Origin: Spongilla lacustris
Lineage: Eukaryota; Porifera; Demospongiae; Spongillida; Spongillidae
Direction: 5' to 3'
Assembly (NCBI GenBank): GCA_949361645.1
Contig: OX442415.1
Location: 159,501 to 223,500 of the forward strand
DNA length: 64,000 bases
Notes under the pieces: model-generated
The model's database searches: none
The model's input: the letters and a program-made list of their open reading frames with translations, nothing else
What the model was told of the DNA's origin: nothing
In this document: one piece after another, positions 46,188-55,711 of the stretch
How the letters are laid out: every line of letters starts with the position of its first letter
Position numbering within the stretch: the first letter of the stretch is position 1
Made by a program: the position numbers and the translations under genes

Positions 46188-46651
46188 TAGGGGAAGGCTG
46201 GGCAAAGTGGACACGTTGGGCAAAGAGAAAAACTCAAAATTACTTTAAGACGCTTCATCATAAAATTGTCCAATTTTGGCCCGCTATAAAATAGGTACTG
46301 ACGGACAGAAATGCAGTACAATTAATTAAATAAATGTGTAAGTTATTAATTACTTTGTTTTTTTCGATTGTTCCTTACGATATTCGTCCGCGATAACCTT
46401 TTGTTTTATTCAATCATAACAAATGAGAGAAATGGTTGCATACGCATAATGATGTTGCCTACCATCGCCTGTGATAAGCATATCATGACTTAAGTATAAC
46501 TACTTATGTATCAACAAATATGTTCGTATAAATTTAATTGCTACCCTACGGGCAAAGTGAATAGGGCAAAACGGATAACTAGTTAATAAAAGTATCATTC
46601 TTGCGGTGAGACGGCCAACTGTTTTCCAGTTAGACACGTGATCGCACAACA

Positions 46652-49600
46652 ATGGTTTTTAACTACAAGCGAAAGACGTCGATGGCCAGCTGGTCGGAGG
46701 AAGATATGAAAAAAGCAATTGAAGAAGCCAAAGAGGAGGGTGTCAGGACAGTCTCTGCTAGGTACGGAATACCGTATGGAACCCTGTACAGACACGTACA
46801 ATCGGGCAAGGTCAAGAAGAAGCTAGGGCGGTTTCAACCTATATTTTCTAGTAAGCAAGAACAAGAACTAGCTGCATACCTAAAGGATCTGGACAGTGTG
46901 TTTTTGGGTCTAACGCGTACCGAATTTTTACAGTTAGTCTTCCAATACGCAGAAAAAAATGGAATAAAACATCTTTTTTGTAACGGGTCTGCAGGTCCTG
47001 ACTGGTTTGCTGGTTTTCGAAAGAGACATCCCGAAATTGTGCTACGGATCCCAGAACCAACTTCAGTAGCACGCGTAAGGGGATTCAACAGACCTCAAGT
47101 TGAGAGGTTTTATTCACTTTTATGGGAACAGATTCAAAAACATTCGATTGATGCAGGTCAGCTCTACAACATGGACGAAACTGGAATTCGCACTACAACC
47201 AGTAAACCACCTAAAATTTTGTCAATCCGTGGGAAGAAGCAAGTGGGTATCATGTCCAGTTCTGAGAGGGGAACTGTCACTACAGTAATCTGCTGCTGTA
47301 ATGCTACAGGGTCTTTTATTCCACCTTTTATGATTTTTGCCAGGAAGCGTATGCAAGATGTGCTCATGGATGGTGCCCCGCCTGGGTCAAAAGGGATATG
47401 TACTGACAATGGCTGGATCAATGGTGAGGCATTTTTGACATGGTTGTCATGGTTTGTTGATGTTGTACGCCCTACTGCTACCAAGAAGGTGCTGTTACTT
47501 CTTGACAACCATGAAGCACACAAATACTACCCAGCACTGCACTTTGCTTCAAAAAATCATGTGATGATGTTGTCCTTTGCTCCACATACTACACATAGAA
47601 TGCAGCCACTAGATGTTGCGGTGTACAGAGCTTTAAAAATATTTTTTGAACAAGAAATCAGTGCATTTCAAAAGCAGCACATTGGACGTATAATTAAGCC
47701 ACATGATATTGCTAAACTGTTGGCACCAGCATACTTAAAAGCGGCATCAGCACAAAATGCTGTGAGTGGATTCAAGACTCCTGGGATCTGGCCTTACAAC
47801 CCATCTGTCTTCGGGGATGAGGACTTTGTTCCTGCCTCAATAATGAGTCATAATGGAAATGCTACTTTACCTGCAGGCCTACAAGAAACTACTATGCATG
47901 AAGCAGACAAGACACGGCAGATGTCATCACCTGAAGCAGACACAATAGCACTGGCATCATCGCCTGAGGCAGAGAGAAGAGGACAGGTGTCAACTCGTGA
48001 GGCAAGAAGAGGTCAGGTGTCATCCCCTGAAGCAGCCACAATAGGACTGGCATCATCGCCTGAGGCAGAGAGAAGAGGACAGGTGTTGACTCGTGAGGCA
48101 AGAAGAGGTCAGGTGTCATCCCCTGAAGCAGACACAATAGGACTGGCATCATCGCCTGAGGCAGAGAGAAGAGGACAGGTGTCAACTCGTGAGGCAAGAA
48201 GAGGTCAGATGTCATCCCCTGAAGCAGACACAATAGGACTGGCATCATCGCCTGAGGCAGTGAGAAGAGGACAGGTGTCAACTCGTGAGGCAAGAAGAGG
48301 TCAGGTGTCATCCCCTGAAGCAGACACAATAGGACTGGCATCATCGCCTGAGGCAGAGAGAAGAGGACAGGTGTTGACTCGTGAGGCAAGAAGAGGTCAG
48401 GTGTCATCACCTGAGGCAGACACAATAGGACTGGCATCATCGCCTGAGGCAGAGAGAAGAGGACAGGTGTCAACTCATGAGGCAAGAAGAGGTCAGATGT
48501 CATCCCCTGAAGCAGACACAATAGGACTGGCATCATCGCCTGAGGCAGAGAGAAGAGGACAGGTGTCAACTCGTGAGGCAAGAAGAGGTCAGATGTCATC
48601 CCCTGAAGCAGACACAATAGGACTGGCATCATCGCCTGAGGCAGAGAGAAGAGGACAGGTGTCAACTTGTGAGGCAAGAAGAGGTCAGGTGTCATCCCCT
48701 GAAGCAGACACAATAGGACTGGCATCATCGCCTGAGGCAGAGAGAAGAGGACAGGTGTTGACTCGTGAGGCAAGAAGAGGTCAGGTGTCATCACCTGAGG
48801 CAGACACAATAGGACTGGCATCATCGCCTGAGGCAGAGAGAAGAGGACAGGTGTCAACTCGTGAGGCAAGAAGAGGTCAGATGTCATCCCCTGAAGCAGA
48901 CACAATAGGACTGGCATCATCGCCTGAGGCAGAGAGAAGAGGACAGGTGTCAACTTGTGAGGCAAGAAGAGGTCAGGTGTCATCCCCTGAAGCAGACACA
49001 ATAGGACTGGCATCATCGCCTGAGGCAGAGAGAAGAGGACAGGTGTTGACTCGTGAGGCAAGAAGAGGTCAGGTGTCATCCCCTGAAGCAGACACAATAG
49101 GACTGGCATCATCGCCTGAGGCAGAGAGAAGAGGACAGGTGTTGACTCGTGAGGCAAGAAGAGGTCAGGTGTCATCCCCTGAAGCAGACACAATAGGACT
49201 GGCATCATCGCCTGAGGCAGAGAGAAGAGGACAGGTGTTGACTTGTGAGGCAAGAAGAGGTCAGGTGTCATCACCTGAGGCAGACACAATAGGACTGGCA
49301 TCATCGCCTGAGGCAGAGAGAAGAGGACAGGTGTCAACTCATGAGGCAAGAAGAGGTCAGATGTCATCCCCTGAAGCAGACACAATAGGACTGGCAACAT
49401 CGCCTGAGGCAGAGAGAAGAGGACAGGTGTCAACTCGTGAGGCAAGAAGAGGTCAGATGTCATCCCCTGAAGCAGACACAATAGGACTGGCATCATCGCC
49501 TGAGGCAGAGAGAAGAGGACAGGTGTCAACTCGTGAGGCAAGAAGAGGTCAGGTGTCATCCCCTGAAGCAGACACAATAGGACTGGCATCATCGCCTGAG

Positions 49601-50458
49601 GCAGAGAGAAGAGGACAGGTGTTGACTCGTGAGGCAAGAAGAGGTCAGGTGTCATCACCTGAGGCAGACACAATAGGACTGGCATCATCGCCTGAGGCAG
49701 AGAGAAGAGGACAGGTGTCAACTCGTGAGGCAAGAAGAGGTCAGGTGTCATCCCCTGAAGCAGACACAATAGGACTGGCATCATCGCCTGAGGCAGAGAG
49801 AAGAGGACAGGTGTCAACTCGTGAGACAAGAAGAGGTCAGGTGTCATCACCTGAGGCAGACACAATACAACTGGCATCATCACCTGAGGCAGAAAGAAGA
49901 GGACAGGTGTCAACTCGTGAGGCAAGAAGAGGTCAGGTGTCATCACCTGAGGCAGATCACACAATAGGACGGGCATCATTGCCTGAGGCAGAGAGAAGGG
50001 GACTGGTGTCGGAGTGTGAGGCAGATGGGATGAACCACACATCAGTACATGTACCTGATGTGGACTGTGAGGGGCCTAGCTGTTCATACTGCCCTGTGGA
50101 CATCAGGCCTATACCTAAATTGGATGTTGTTAGTGGTTGCACCAGGCAACGAAAACTGCAAGCATCAGAACTTTTGACAGGCTCGCCAGTGAAGAGGCTT
50201 CAGATGGAAAAACTAGAGAAAAAGAAGAAAATGAATCTGAATGTAACCAAATCAACATATGTTTTGGTAAAAAAAAAGAAAAACCAAACCCAGGCAACCA
50301 GAATCAAGAAACAGTACTTCTGTATTGTGTGCGATGAGCTTTATGTTGACCCACCCACAGAAGATTGGATTCAGTGCAGCAAATGTTCCAACTGGAGCCA
50401 TGAGTCCTGCACAACATACAATAATGTTGGTTTGTACTATTACAATAGGTGCCTTTGA
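46652..50458 (+). CDS. Tigger/pogo transposase with 32-residue repeats and PHD-like finger
   Basis: The 1268-residue protein begins at ATG 46,652 (MVFNYKRKTSMASWSEEDMK). A pipsqueak-type helix-turn-helix lies at residues about 10-60, and a CENP-B-like second HTH follows to about 140 (GPDWFAGFRKRHPEI). The DDE core has aspartates at 175 (YNMDETG), 285 (LLLDNHEAH) and 321 (MQPLDVAVY); GFKTPGIWPYNP closes the domain. From about residue 420 to 1110 the protein is about 21 tandem copies of a 32-residue, 96-bp unit of the form RGQVSTREARRGQ, SSPEADTIGLASSPEAER. The C-terminus has a basic KLEKKKKMNLN stretch and a PHD-like motif: CIVC, CSKC, HESC, ending YYYNRCL. Typical Tigger transposases are about 450-650 residues, so the repeat accounts for the excess. 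It would cut and paste the element in the nucleus. Confidence 0.93.
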   Translation: MVFNYKRKTSMASWSEEDMKKAIEEAKEEGVRTVSARYGIPYGTLYRHVQSGKVKKKLGRFQPIFSSKQEQELAAYLKDLDSVFLGLTRTEFLQLVFQYAEKNGIKHLFCNGSAGPDWFAGFRKRHPEIVLRIPEPTSVARVRGFNRPQVERFYSLLWEQIQKHSIDAGQLYNMDETGIRTTTSKPPKILSIRGKKQVGIMSSSERGTVTTVICCCNATGSFIPPFMIFARKRMQDVLMDGAPPGSKGICTDNGWINGEAFLTWLSWFVDVVRPTATKKVLLLLDNHEAHKYYPALHFASKNHVMMLSFAPHTTHRMQPLDVAVYRALKIFFEQEISAFQKQHIGRIIKPHDIAKLLAPAYLKAASAQNAVSGFKTPGIWPYNPSVFGDEDFVPASIMSHNGNATLPAGLQETTMHEADKTRQMSSPEADTIALASSPEAERRGQVSTREARRGQVSSPEAATIGLASSPEAERRGQVLTREARRGQVSSPEADTIGLASSPEAERRGQVSTREARRGQMSSPEADTIGLASSPEAVRRGQVSTREARRGQVSSPEADTIGLASSPEAERRGQVLTREARRGQVSSPEADTIGLASSPEAERRGQVSTHEARRGQMSSPEADTIGLASSPEAERRGQVSTREARRGQMSSPEADTIGLASSPEAERRGQVSTCEARRGQVSSPEADTIGLASSPEAERRGQVLTREARRGQVSSPEADTIGLASSPEAERRGQVSTREARRGQMSSPEADTIGLASSPEAERRGQVSTCEARRGQVSSPEADTIGLASSPEAERRGQVLTREARRGQVSSPEADTIGLASSPEAERRGQVLTREARRGQVSSPEADTIGLASSPEAERRGQVLTCEARRGQVSSPEADTIGLASSPEAERRGQVSTHEARRGQMSSPEADTIGLATSPEAERRGQVSTREARRGQMSSPEADTIGLASSPEAERRGQVSTREARRGQVSSPEADTIGLASSPEAERRGQVLTREARRGQVSSPEADTIGLASSPEAERRGQVSTREARRGQVSSPEADTIGLASSPEAERRGQVSTRETRRGQVSSPEADTIQLASSPEAERRGQVSTREARRGQVSSPEADHTIGRASLPEAERRGLVSECEADGMNHTSVHVPDVDCEGPSCSYCPVDIRPIPKLDVVSGCTRQRKLQASELLTGSPVKRLQMEKLEKKKKMNLNVTKSTYVLVKKKKNQTQATRIKKQYFCIVCDELYVDPPTEDWIQCSKCSNWSHESCTTYNNVGLYYYNRCL
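47914..49995. repeat. 96-bp in-frame minisatellite within the transposase gene
   Basis: About 21 units of 96 bp. Variation is limited to recurrent substitutions (for example GTGTCAACT or GTGTTGACT, CGTGAG or CATGAG, and CCCCTGAAG or ACCTGAGG). The antisense strand also stays open over 716 codons because of the repeat, and that frame is not a gene. Confidence 0.95.
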
Positions 50459-51112
50459 TGAACAAACTGTCAATCTGCTGCGCATTGGCTTATACCTCAT
50501 CACTTGTATCTCATTCTTATGTGCAACATTCAAATGCTTACCATAATGAAATTCAAAAATAACGTCACTGTTTATCTAGGTAGGGCGCGCCGCCTTTTGT
50601 TCGACACAGCCTAGCTAGGAATGACAACGAAGACCCCTGTAACATCCTATTAAGCTAGCCCTCTTTGTCTGTAGAGATTATTTTGCATGGTCTACGTATA
50701 TATGTATCTATTGCCATAGGCAAACAGCATAAATAACGTGTAACAACGCGATGGTGAGCAAAAGCCGATTGTTCTCGTCTTGACTCGTGAATCAAAAATT
50801 CAAAAGACAATATAAAACGGCACGCAAATGAATGGCGCATAACATGGAATAACATTTAAGATGCCGAGTACGTCGAAGTGCCATACTAGTCGCTCTTCGC
50901 TTTGCCCGGTCAAATCTAAAAAAGGCAAAACTGATCCTGTTGTGAAAACGAATTATAGTAAATACAACTTGTTTACAAAATTTATTAACCATGTTGAATA
51001 ATAAAGAATAATGATTTGTCTACACACAAAAAAAAAATTGTTCACAAATTATTTATAGTTCGAACAGTACAATGGTCTAACCTTAGCTGGTCCGCGTTGC
51101 CCGGCCTTCCCC

Positions 51113-51190
51113 TATACTGCCTGGAGTATACTGGAGTATGCTGCCTGGAGTGTACTAGAGTATACTGCCTGGATTATAGTAGTACTAGAG
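51113..51190. repeat. GGAGTATACTG minisatellite, remainder
   Basis: Continues the array interrupted by the Tigger element at 46,188, starting TACTGCCTGGAGTATACTGG. Confidence 0.85.
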
Positions 51191-51414
51191 TATAATGCAC
51201 CATAATCATGCATGCTACACGTAGATATGAGCTATTGGTAGTGCCCAGTCCTAGATGAGATGTACATGCAAGGGGCGGGGCTTGCTCTTTGTTTAGACCA
51301 CGCTTCTTGTTTAATTTTGTTTGTTTAATTTAGAGCATTGAATTCCTGGTTTCGATACCTTTTTTCAGACCTTTGAACAGTAAGTTGCAATCTAAGTCCA
51401 TTTGCTTAAACGGC
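51191..51414. other. Intergenic, no supported gene
   Basis: No coding pattern or clear repeat recognised. Confidence 0.35.
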
Positions 51415-51996
51415 CAGAGGCAGCCCCAGCATCTATCGAGGGGAGGGGCAAACACGAGGGGCGCCCAAAAGAGGCGTGGCTTACGATCGTTTGACTCTGG
51501 TAATGCATGCGAGCGAGCGCTAGAAGCTAAATTATGCTCCGCATATGTTGTGGATTAGGGATTGGAGGTGGGGGCAGAGATAATATCTATATATTATCTC
51601 TGGTGGGGGAAAGGAGGCGACATAGCCTGGGGGGGTGGGGTGGGGGGGGGGGGAAGGGGGGGCCTATGAACGCTCATGATCAGTGTCCCCAGCATCACAC
51701 CAAAATTTTAGCAGGTCTGTGTCTTCAAGGTACTTTACATTCTCATTGATGTTGACAGCAATTCGTCATTATTGGTGATTCGCGCTAGTCTGGCGAAGGC
51801 TGATTTGGGTCAACCGCTTTGTGGCGCGGGTCGTGGTTCAGCTATGAATATCTCATCGTCATTGATTGGGACTTTTCGTACGTCACGCGTTGACTCGTTT
51901 TCAAGATCGAGGCACTTCGGGAGCCTGAAGGGGCGTGGTACAAAATAAAAAGGGGCGTGTTCTAAAGGAAAGGGGGGGGCCCTGGATCCGCCTCTG
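51415..51996 (+). repeat. Dispersed repeat with CAGAGGC ends
   Basis: The left end CAGAGGCAGCCCCAGC and the right end GGATCCGCCTCTG are short inverted ends. The first half matches, in inverted orientation, the repeat at 27,893-28,203. A G-run lies at about 51,630-51,660, and the right end resembles that of the MITE at 28,474. No clean target duplication was found. Confidence 0.6.
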
Positions 51997-52060
51997 ATAC
52001 TGTCCTTTGCAATTGATTTTGATTATCTACAAAAAGTTAGGGTCAATAGATTATGTAACA

Positions 52061-52108
<48 letters not shown>

Positions 52109-52118
52109 ACACACACCT
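52061..52118. repeat. (CA)n microsatellite
   Basis: About 28 CA units with one TA interruption. Confidence 0.97.
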
Positions 52119-52199
52119 TTTGATCTCATGAGAAGGTCTATCCACAAAGTTTAGGTTTTTCTGCAGCTGGTATGTACACACTAAAACAAATTCATTGAG

Positions 52200-52967
52200 T
52201 ATGATTTATGCAGCACCTCTGCGATGCCATCACGGTGTTCAATGGGAAGGTAGCATGTTGTGAGCAGCTCTCTGTAGCAAGTGTACAAGATGCTTCCCAT
52301 CATCAGCACAAGTTATCAGTCGTCAGCCATAGAGAAAGCTGGCTTCCTTTCTTTGCTTGATGGAGCATCCACAGTAGACAAGGCCAGACTACTAGCCATC
52401 TCTGCTCCCCAAGCACATGCATGGCTGAGGGCACAACCATCTTCAAAATTGGGGTTAGACCTGCTGCCCAATGAAGTCCAAGTCTTAGTGAAATGGTGAT
52501 TTGGGCTTCCACTTTCCACAGATGCAGATGCCTGCCAACACTGCTCCCAAGCCCTGGACATTCATGGGCACCATGCCCTAATATGTCGTTCAGGTGGGGA
52601 TGTAGTCACAAGGCACAACCGCCTTCGTGACGGCATCGCAGATTTCTGTCGTAAGGCTTGTCTTGCTCCTGAAATTGAAAGAGGTAGTGGGCTCACCTCA
52701 ACAAAGGACAGAACGCGACCGGCTGATGTGTTGGTGCCTAACTGGTCTCTCTCATGTTCAGCAGCATTTGATCTGAAGGTCATCAATCCGCTCAACTCAA
52801 ACTTTTTATTGGGAGCGAGCATGACCTCAGGTTATACTGCTGAGCTGGGAGAGCAGGACAAACATGCCAAAAATGACATTCCCTGTACAGCAAGAAGTTG
52901 GGTGTGTGTCCCATTGGTTGTGGAGGTATTTGGTGGTTGGGGAAGCGAATCTCTGCCAAGAAACTAG
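52200..52967 (+). pseudogene. Retrotransposon C-terminal fragment (zinc motif plus nuclease-like region)
   Basis: A frame from 52,281 to 52,967 contains KARLLAISAPQAHAWLRAQP, then an in-frame TGA at 52,497-52,499 where KWW would be expected, then CQHCSQALDIHGHHALIC, RSGGDVVTRHNRLRD and RPADVLVPNW with AFDLKVINPL. Coding pattern upstream of 52,281 continues in another frame (CDAITVFNGKVACC), so there is also a frameshift near 52,335. The layout is the same as the minus-strand fragment at 1966-2796: RT tail, zinc motif, RHNxLRD, then an acidic segment that I infer to be a restriction-like nuclease. It is 5'-truncated shortly after the CA microsatellite. Confidence 0.7.
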
Positions 52968-53539
52968 TCATCAGGATGAGTCGTTTCTGACCTGAGGTGT
53001 TAGCCTCAATCTACTGCCGCCTGGGCATTACCCTGATGCGTCAGAATGCAAGGGCTTAACTGGAAAGAACCAGTGTACATGTAGCTTAGTATTTAGTTTT
53101 CTGCATTGTGTTCCTCATATTGTGTGTGTAATTATAATTATATGTACAATAATACTGCTAATATAATAAACAATTGGCGTATCGAGCACGCTATAAGAAC
53201 AAGCCTTCAATACTAGACATTATGTAGTGCATGGCAACCACCACATTACACGAGGGCCTGCCTTCAGCACAAGATCTTATCGATTATAAATTCAGTACAA
53301 ATACAAGGAAATTGATAACACAGATAACAGAATCACGATAGACTGTTCATAAATTTAATTTCCTCTCCACACAAAAGTAAATTCTCAGTAGGCAACTTTG
53401 GCCCTTGACACTTTATCTGAGCCTTCAATTCAGCATTCTGGGCAGGATGCATGTATCACATTCAGTCAAATCCCCCCCCCAAAACAGTTACTTCAGAGCA
53501 CTGATACATTCAAAGACCAATCATATTTCCTCTGTCAAG
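52968..53539. other. Intergenic, no clear gene
   Basis: AT-rich. A minus-strand stretch near 53,390-53,450 stays open but gives no family. A short C-run lies at 53,471. Confidence 0.35.
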
Positions 53540-55049
53540 TGCCTTAGGTGATACACATCATTACCATGGTAACCTTCTCCCTGCACGTCCTGCAGCTCTG
53601 CTCCAATTAGTTGAAGTGCTCAATAGCTGCTCTCTAAAAAGAAATGCACCAGTTCAGATTTCATAAACTTTAACATCCCATTGCATTTACATTACATGTT
53701 ACATACCACAACTTTGGGGGTTACAATAACCCCAACAAAATCAGAGTTCATGGGTGACCATAAGGGACCTTTGATGTAGGTGAGGGTGGAGGTACCGGTG
53801 ATTGTACTTATAGCTTACCCATTTACAGTCAACGGGTCCCTAGTCCAAGAGTGCTATGTACGGGGAAGTCCCTACTCATCACGATAATATGACAAGAGTA
53901 GATTTGAAACGACCTATAAATTCGTCAGGTAAAATGGTTGCCACCGACAACATGTCATGTAGCTACCAAAGTGTGTACGAGCTCATGTAAAGTTAAGCCA
54001 ATCTTGTGGTCAAATGAGGAACCATCAACCAAGAGGGCCGGGCAAAAGTTAAGTTATCCTGCAATGGGCCTGGGGAGGAGGGAGAGAGTGGAAGGATTGA
54101 TCTGGGGGTGCCCAGGCCATACCTGTTGTATACTGACTTCTGCTGGCAGTGACCTCCATAGGCAACTTGAACTAAAAGGGGCGGGGCATCTGTTAGCCAC
54201 GCCCATCATCAGTCAGCAGTATCACTAACCTGCATATAGGTCATTGCACTGGTCGTCCAATGCACTCACATACAGGATAAAATCTGTATTGTTGACCCCA
54301 GGACGTTAGGTTCTGTCCATTACACAATGCAAACCTGACCAATCACAGTTACTGCAGGGTTGGTGGCGGGAAAGTTGTTAGTAGTAAGGGGGCGTGGCAT
54401 GGCCTGCTTACCTGAAGGTGACTGTCTGGAATGAGAACCGGACCACACATAGTGGCCTGGGCACAAGACCCCTGGCAGTACATCCGCTGCTCTTTAATGA
54501 ACTGCACACCAGAGGAGCAGTCCCTGTGGCAATGGTGGTCAACATGGCATAGCTGGCATATATTCAGCCATTGGGATGGGCTCTGTTTAACCTGAGGTGG
54601 GATATCTCCATTCCTTCAAATTTAACTAAAATGCCCCCCAGCCATATGTAGCCATACATATATATATAACATACTCCATAGCAACCAGGTAACATAATCC
54701 ATACCAACCAGGTAACATAATCCATAGCAACCAGAAAACATAATCCATAGCAACCAGGGAACATAATCCATAGCAACCAGGGAAAATAATCCATAGCAAC
54801 CATGAAACATAATCCATAGCAACCAAGGAACATAATCCATAGCAACCAGGGAACATAATCCATAGCAACCAGGTAACATAATCCATAGCAACCAGGTAAC
54901 ATAATCCATAGCAACCAGGTAACATACTCCATAGCAACCAGGGTCACCACACACCCCACTCACCTCACGAGCAGCATGTTGGACCTCGCCCACTTCCTCG
55001 CCCTCACAACCTCAGAGAACCACGAGATCACGGCCGGGAGGAGAACATT
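53540..55049 (-). pseudogene. Leishmanolysin-like (M8) metalloprotease gene, partial and broken
   Basis: Exons with canonical splice sites run along the minus strand. 55,049-54,969 reads SWFSEVVRARKWARSNMLL. 54,591-54,412 reads LCHVDHHCHRDC and CGPVLIPDSHLQ. About 54,280-54,230 reads NNTDFILYVSALDDQC. 54,171-54,123 reads VAYGGHCQQKSVYN. 54,069 to about 53,958 reads RPIAG, a stop, LNFCPALL, then LTLHELVHTL. 53,633 to about 53,540 reads AIEHFN and LIGAELQDVQGEGYHG. This follows the leishmanolysin (invadolysin-like) order, and HELVH at 53,973-53,987 is the zinc-binding HEXXH. Defects: a stop within PIAG-LNFC, another stop after HELVHTLVAT, one upstream of the DFILYVS exon, and a frameshift after HFN. 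N-terminal exons and the C-terminus are absent. Confidence 0.72.
54655..54955. repeat. ATCCATAGCAACCAGG minisatellite
   Basis: About 14 units of 22 bp, of the form AACATAATCCATAGCAACCAGG, inside the first visible intron of the leishmanolysin-like gene. It is the reverse complement of the array at 45,826. The recurring short open frames across it are artefacts. Confidence 0.92.
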
Positions 55050-55054
55050 CTGAA

Positions 55055-55683
55055 GTGATCAGGACCCACGGTAGTGGGTCCTATGTAGGATTGGCTTCGT
55101 GGGCGTGGTTTTCGATCGAGCGTTTTAAACGGTAACGAAGCGTTGCCTTTACTCGCCAGCTCGCATATAATCCATCACAAACATGACAGATATGCCCATA
55201 TAACGTGAACTTCGCTAAACAGTGCCGTTTACGTGGTGTGACAAGTCGGTACAGTGGCGACTCGGAAATGTAGAAAGTAACACCTCGGAACTGTAGAATT
55301 TTACAGCGATTTATAGTATACTTTGGAGTCCCATAATTCGATAACGCGGTCGGCGTGGCAATTGATTTGACATGCCAAAGTCAACAGTCCAGATGGTGAT
55401 CGCCTAGCTATTTATATAATATTATGTAACTTTTCCAGTGATCACACGTGCTTCATACACGGCCAGCTTTTTAACAATGAATCACTGACGTTAACGCTTG
55501 CGTAGCGTCTCGAGTAGTACACGGGTGAATCACAACTTTTCGGGAGCAGTCGTGCTACGCCTCTTAAAATATCACGGGTGAATCATTATCAACCGCACCT
55601 GATTCATGTGTGAAATAGCTGATGAATCACCCGTGAAATTTAGAGCTATACCGTAAATCCTTATTTAGCGCACTTCTAATGTT
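55055..55683. other. Spacer between two minus-strand genes
   Basis: No coding block. The small palindrome GGACCCACGGTAGTGGGTCC lies at 55,063-55,082. Related words GAATCACCCGTG and CACGGGTGAATCA occur in both orientations between 55,510 and 55,640. Confidence 0.4.
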
Positions 55684-55685
55684 TT

Positions 55686-55691
55686 TTTATT
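55686..55691 (-). terminator. Poly(A) signal of the zinc-finger gene
   Basis: AATAAA on the minus strand, about 20 nt beyond the TAA stop at 55,712, is well placed to end the transcript. Confidence 0.55.
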
Positions 55692-55711
55692 CTTTGCTTG
55701 TTACCAATCTT

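Larger units (their letters stand above)
46190..51112 (+). mobile_element. Tigger/pogo DNA transposon, structurally complete
   Basis: The left terminus GGGGAAGGCTGGGCAA and the right terminus, read inward as GGGGAAGGCCGGGCAA, are inverted repeats of about 23 bp. TA flanks both sides (46,188-46,189 and 51,113-51,114), as expected for Tc1/mariner/pogo insertion, and the flanking GGAGTATACTG minisatellite is split cleanly. GGGCAAAG words recur just inside the left end and again near 46,553. The single long open frame is uninterrupted. Confidence 0.92.

Noticed and set aside
47892..50042. 716-residue minus-strand open frame opposite the Tigger transposase
   Set aside because: It is produced by the 96-bp in-frame repeat of the real plus-strand gene.
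54564..54993. 103-131-residue minus-strand frames rich in CYGLCYLVAMDYV
   Set aside because: A 22-bp minisatellite in an intron is open in all three frames.
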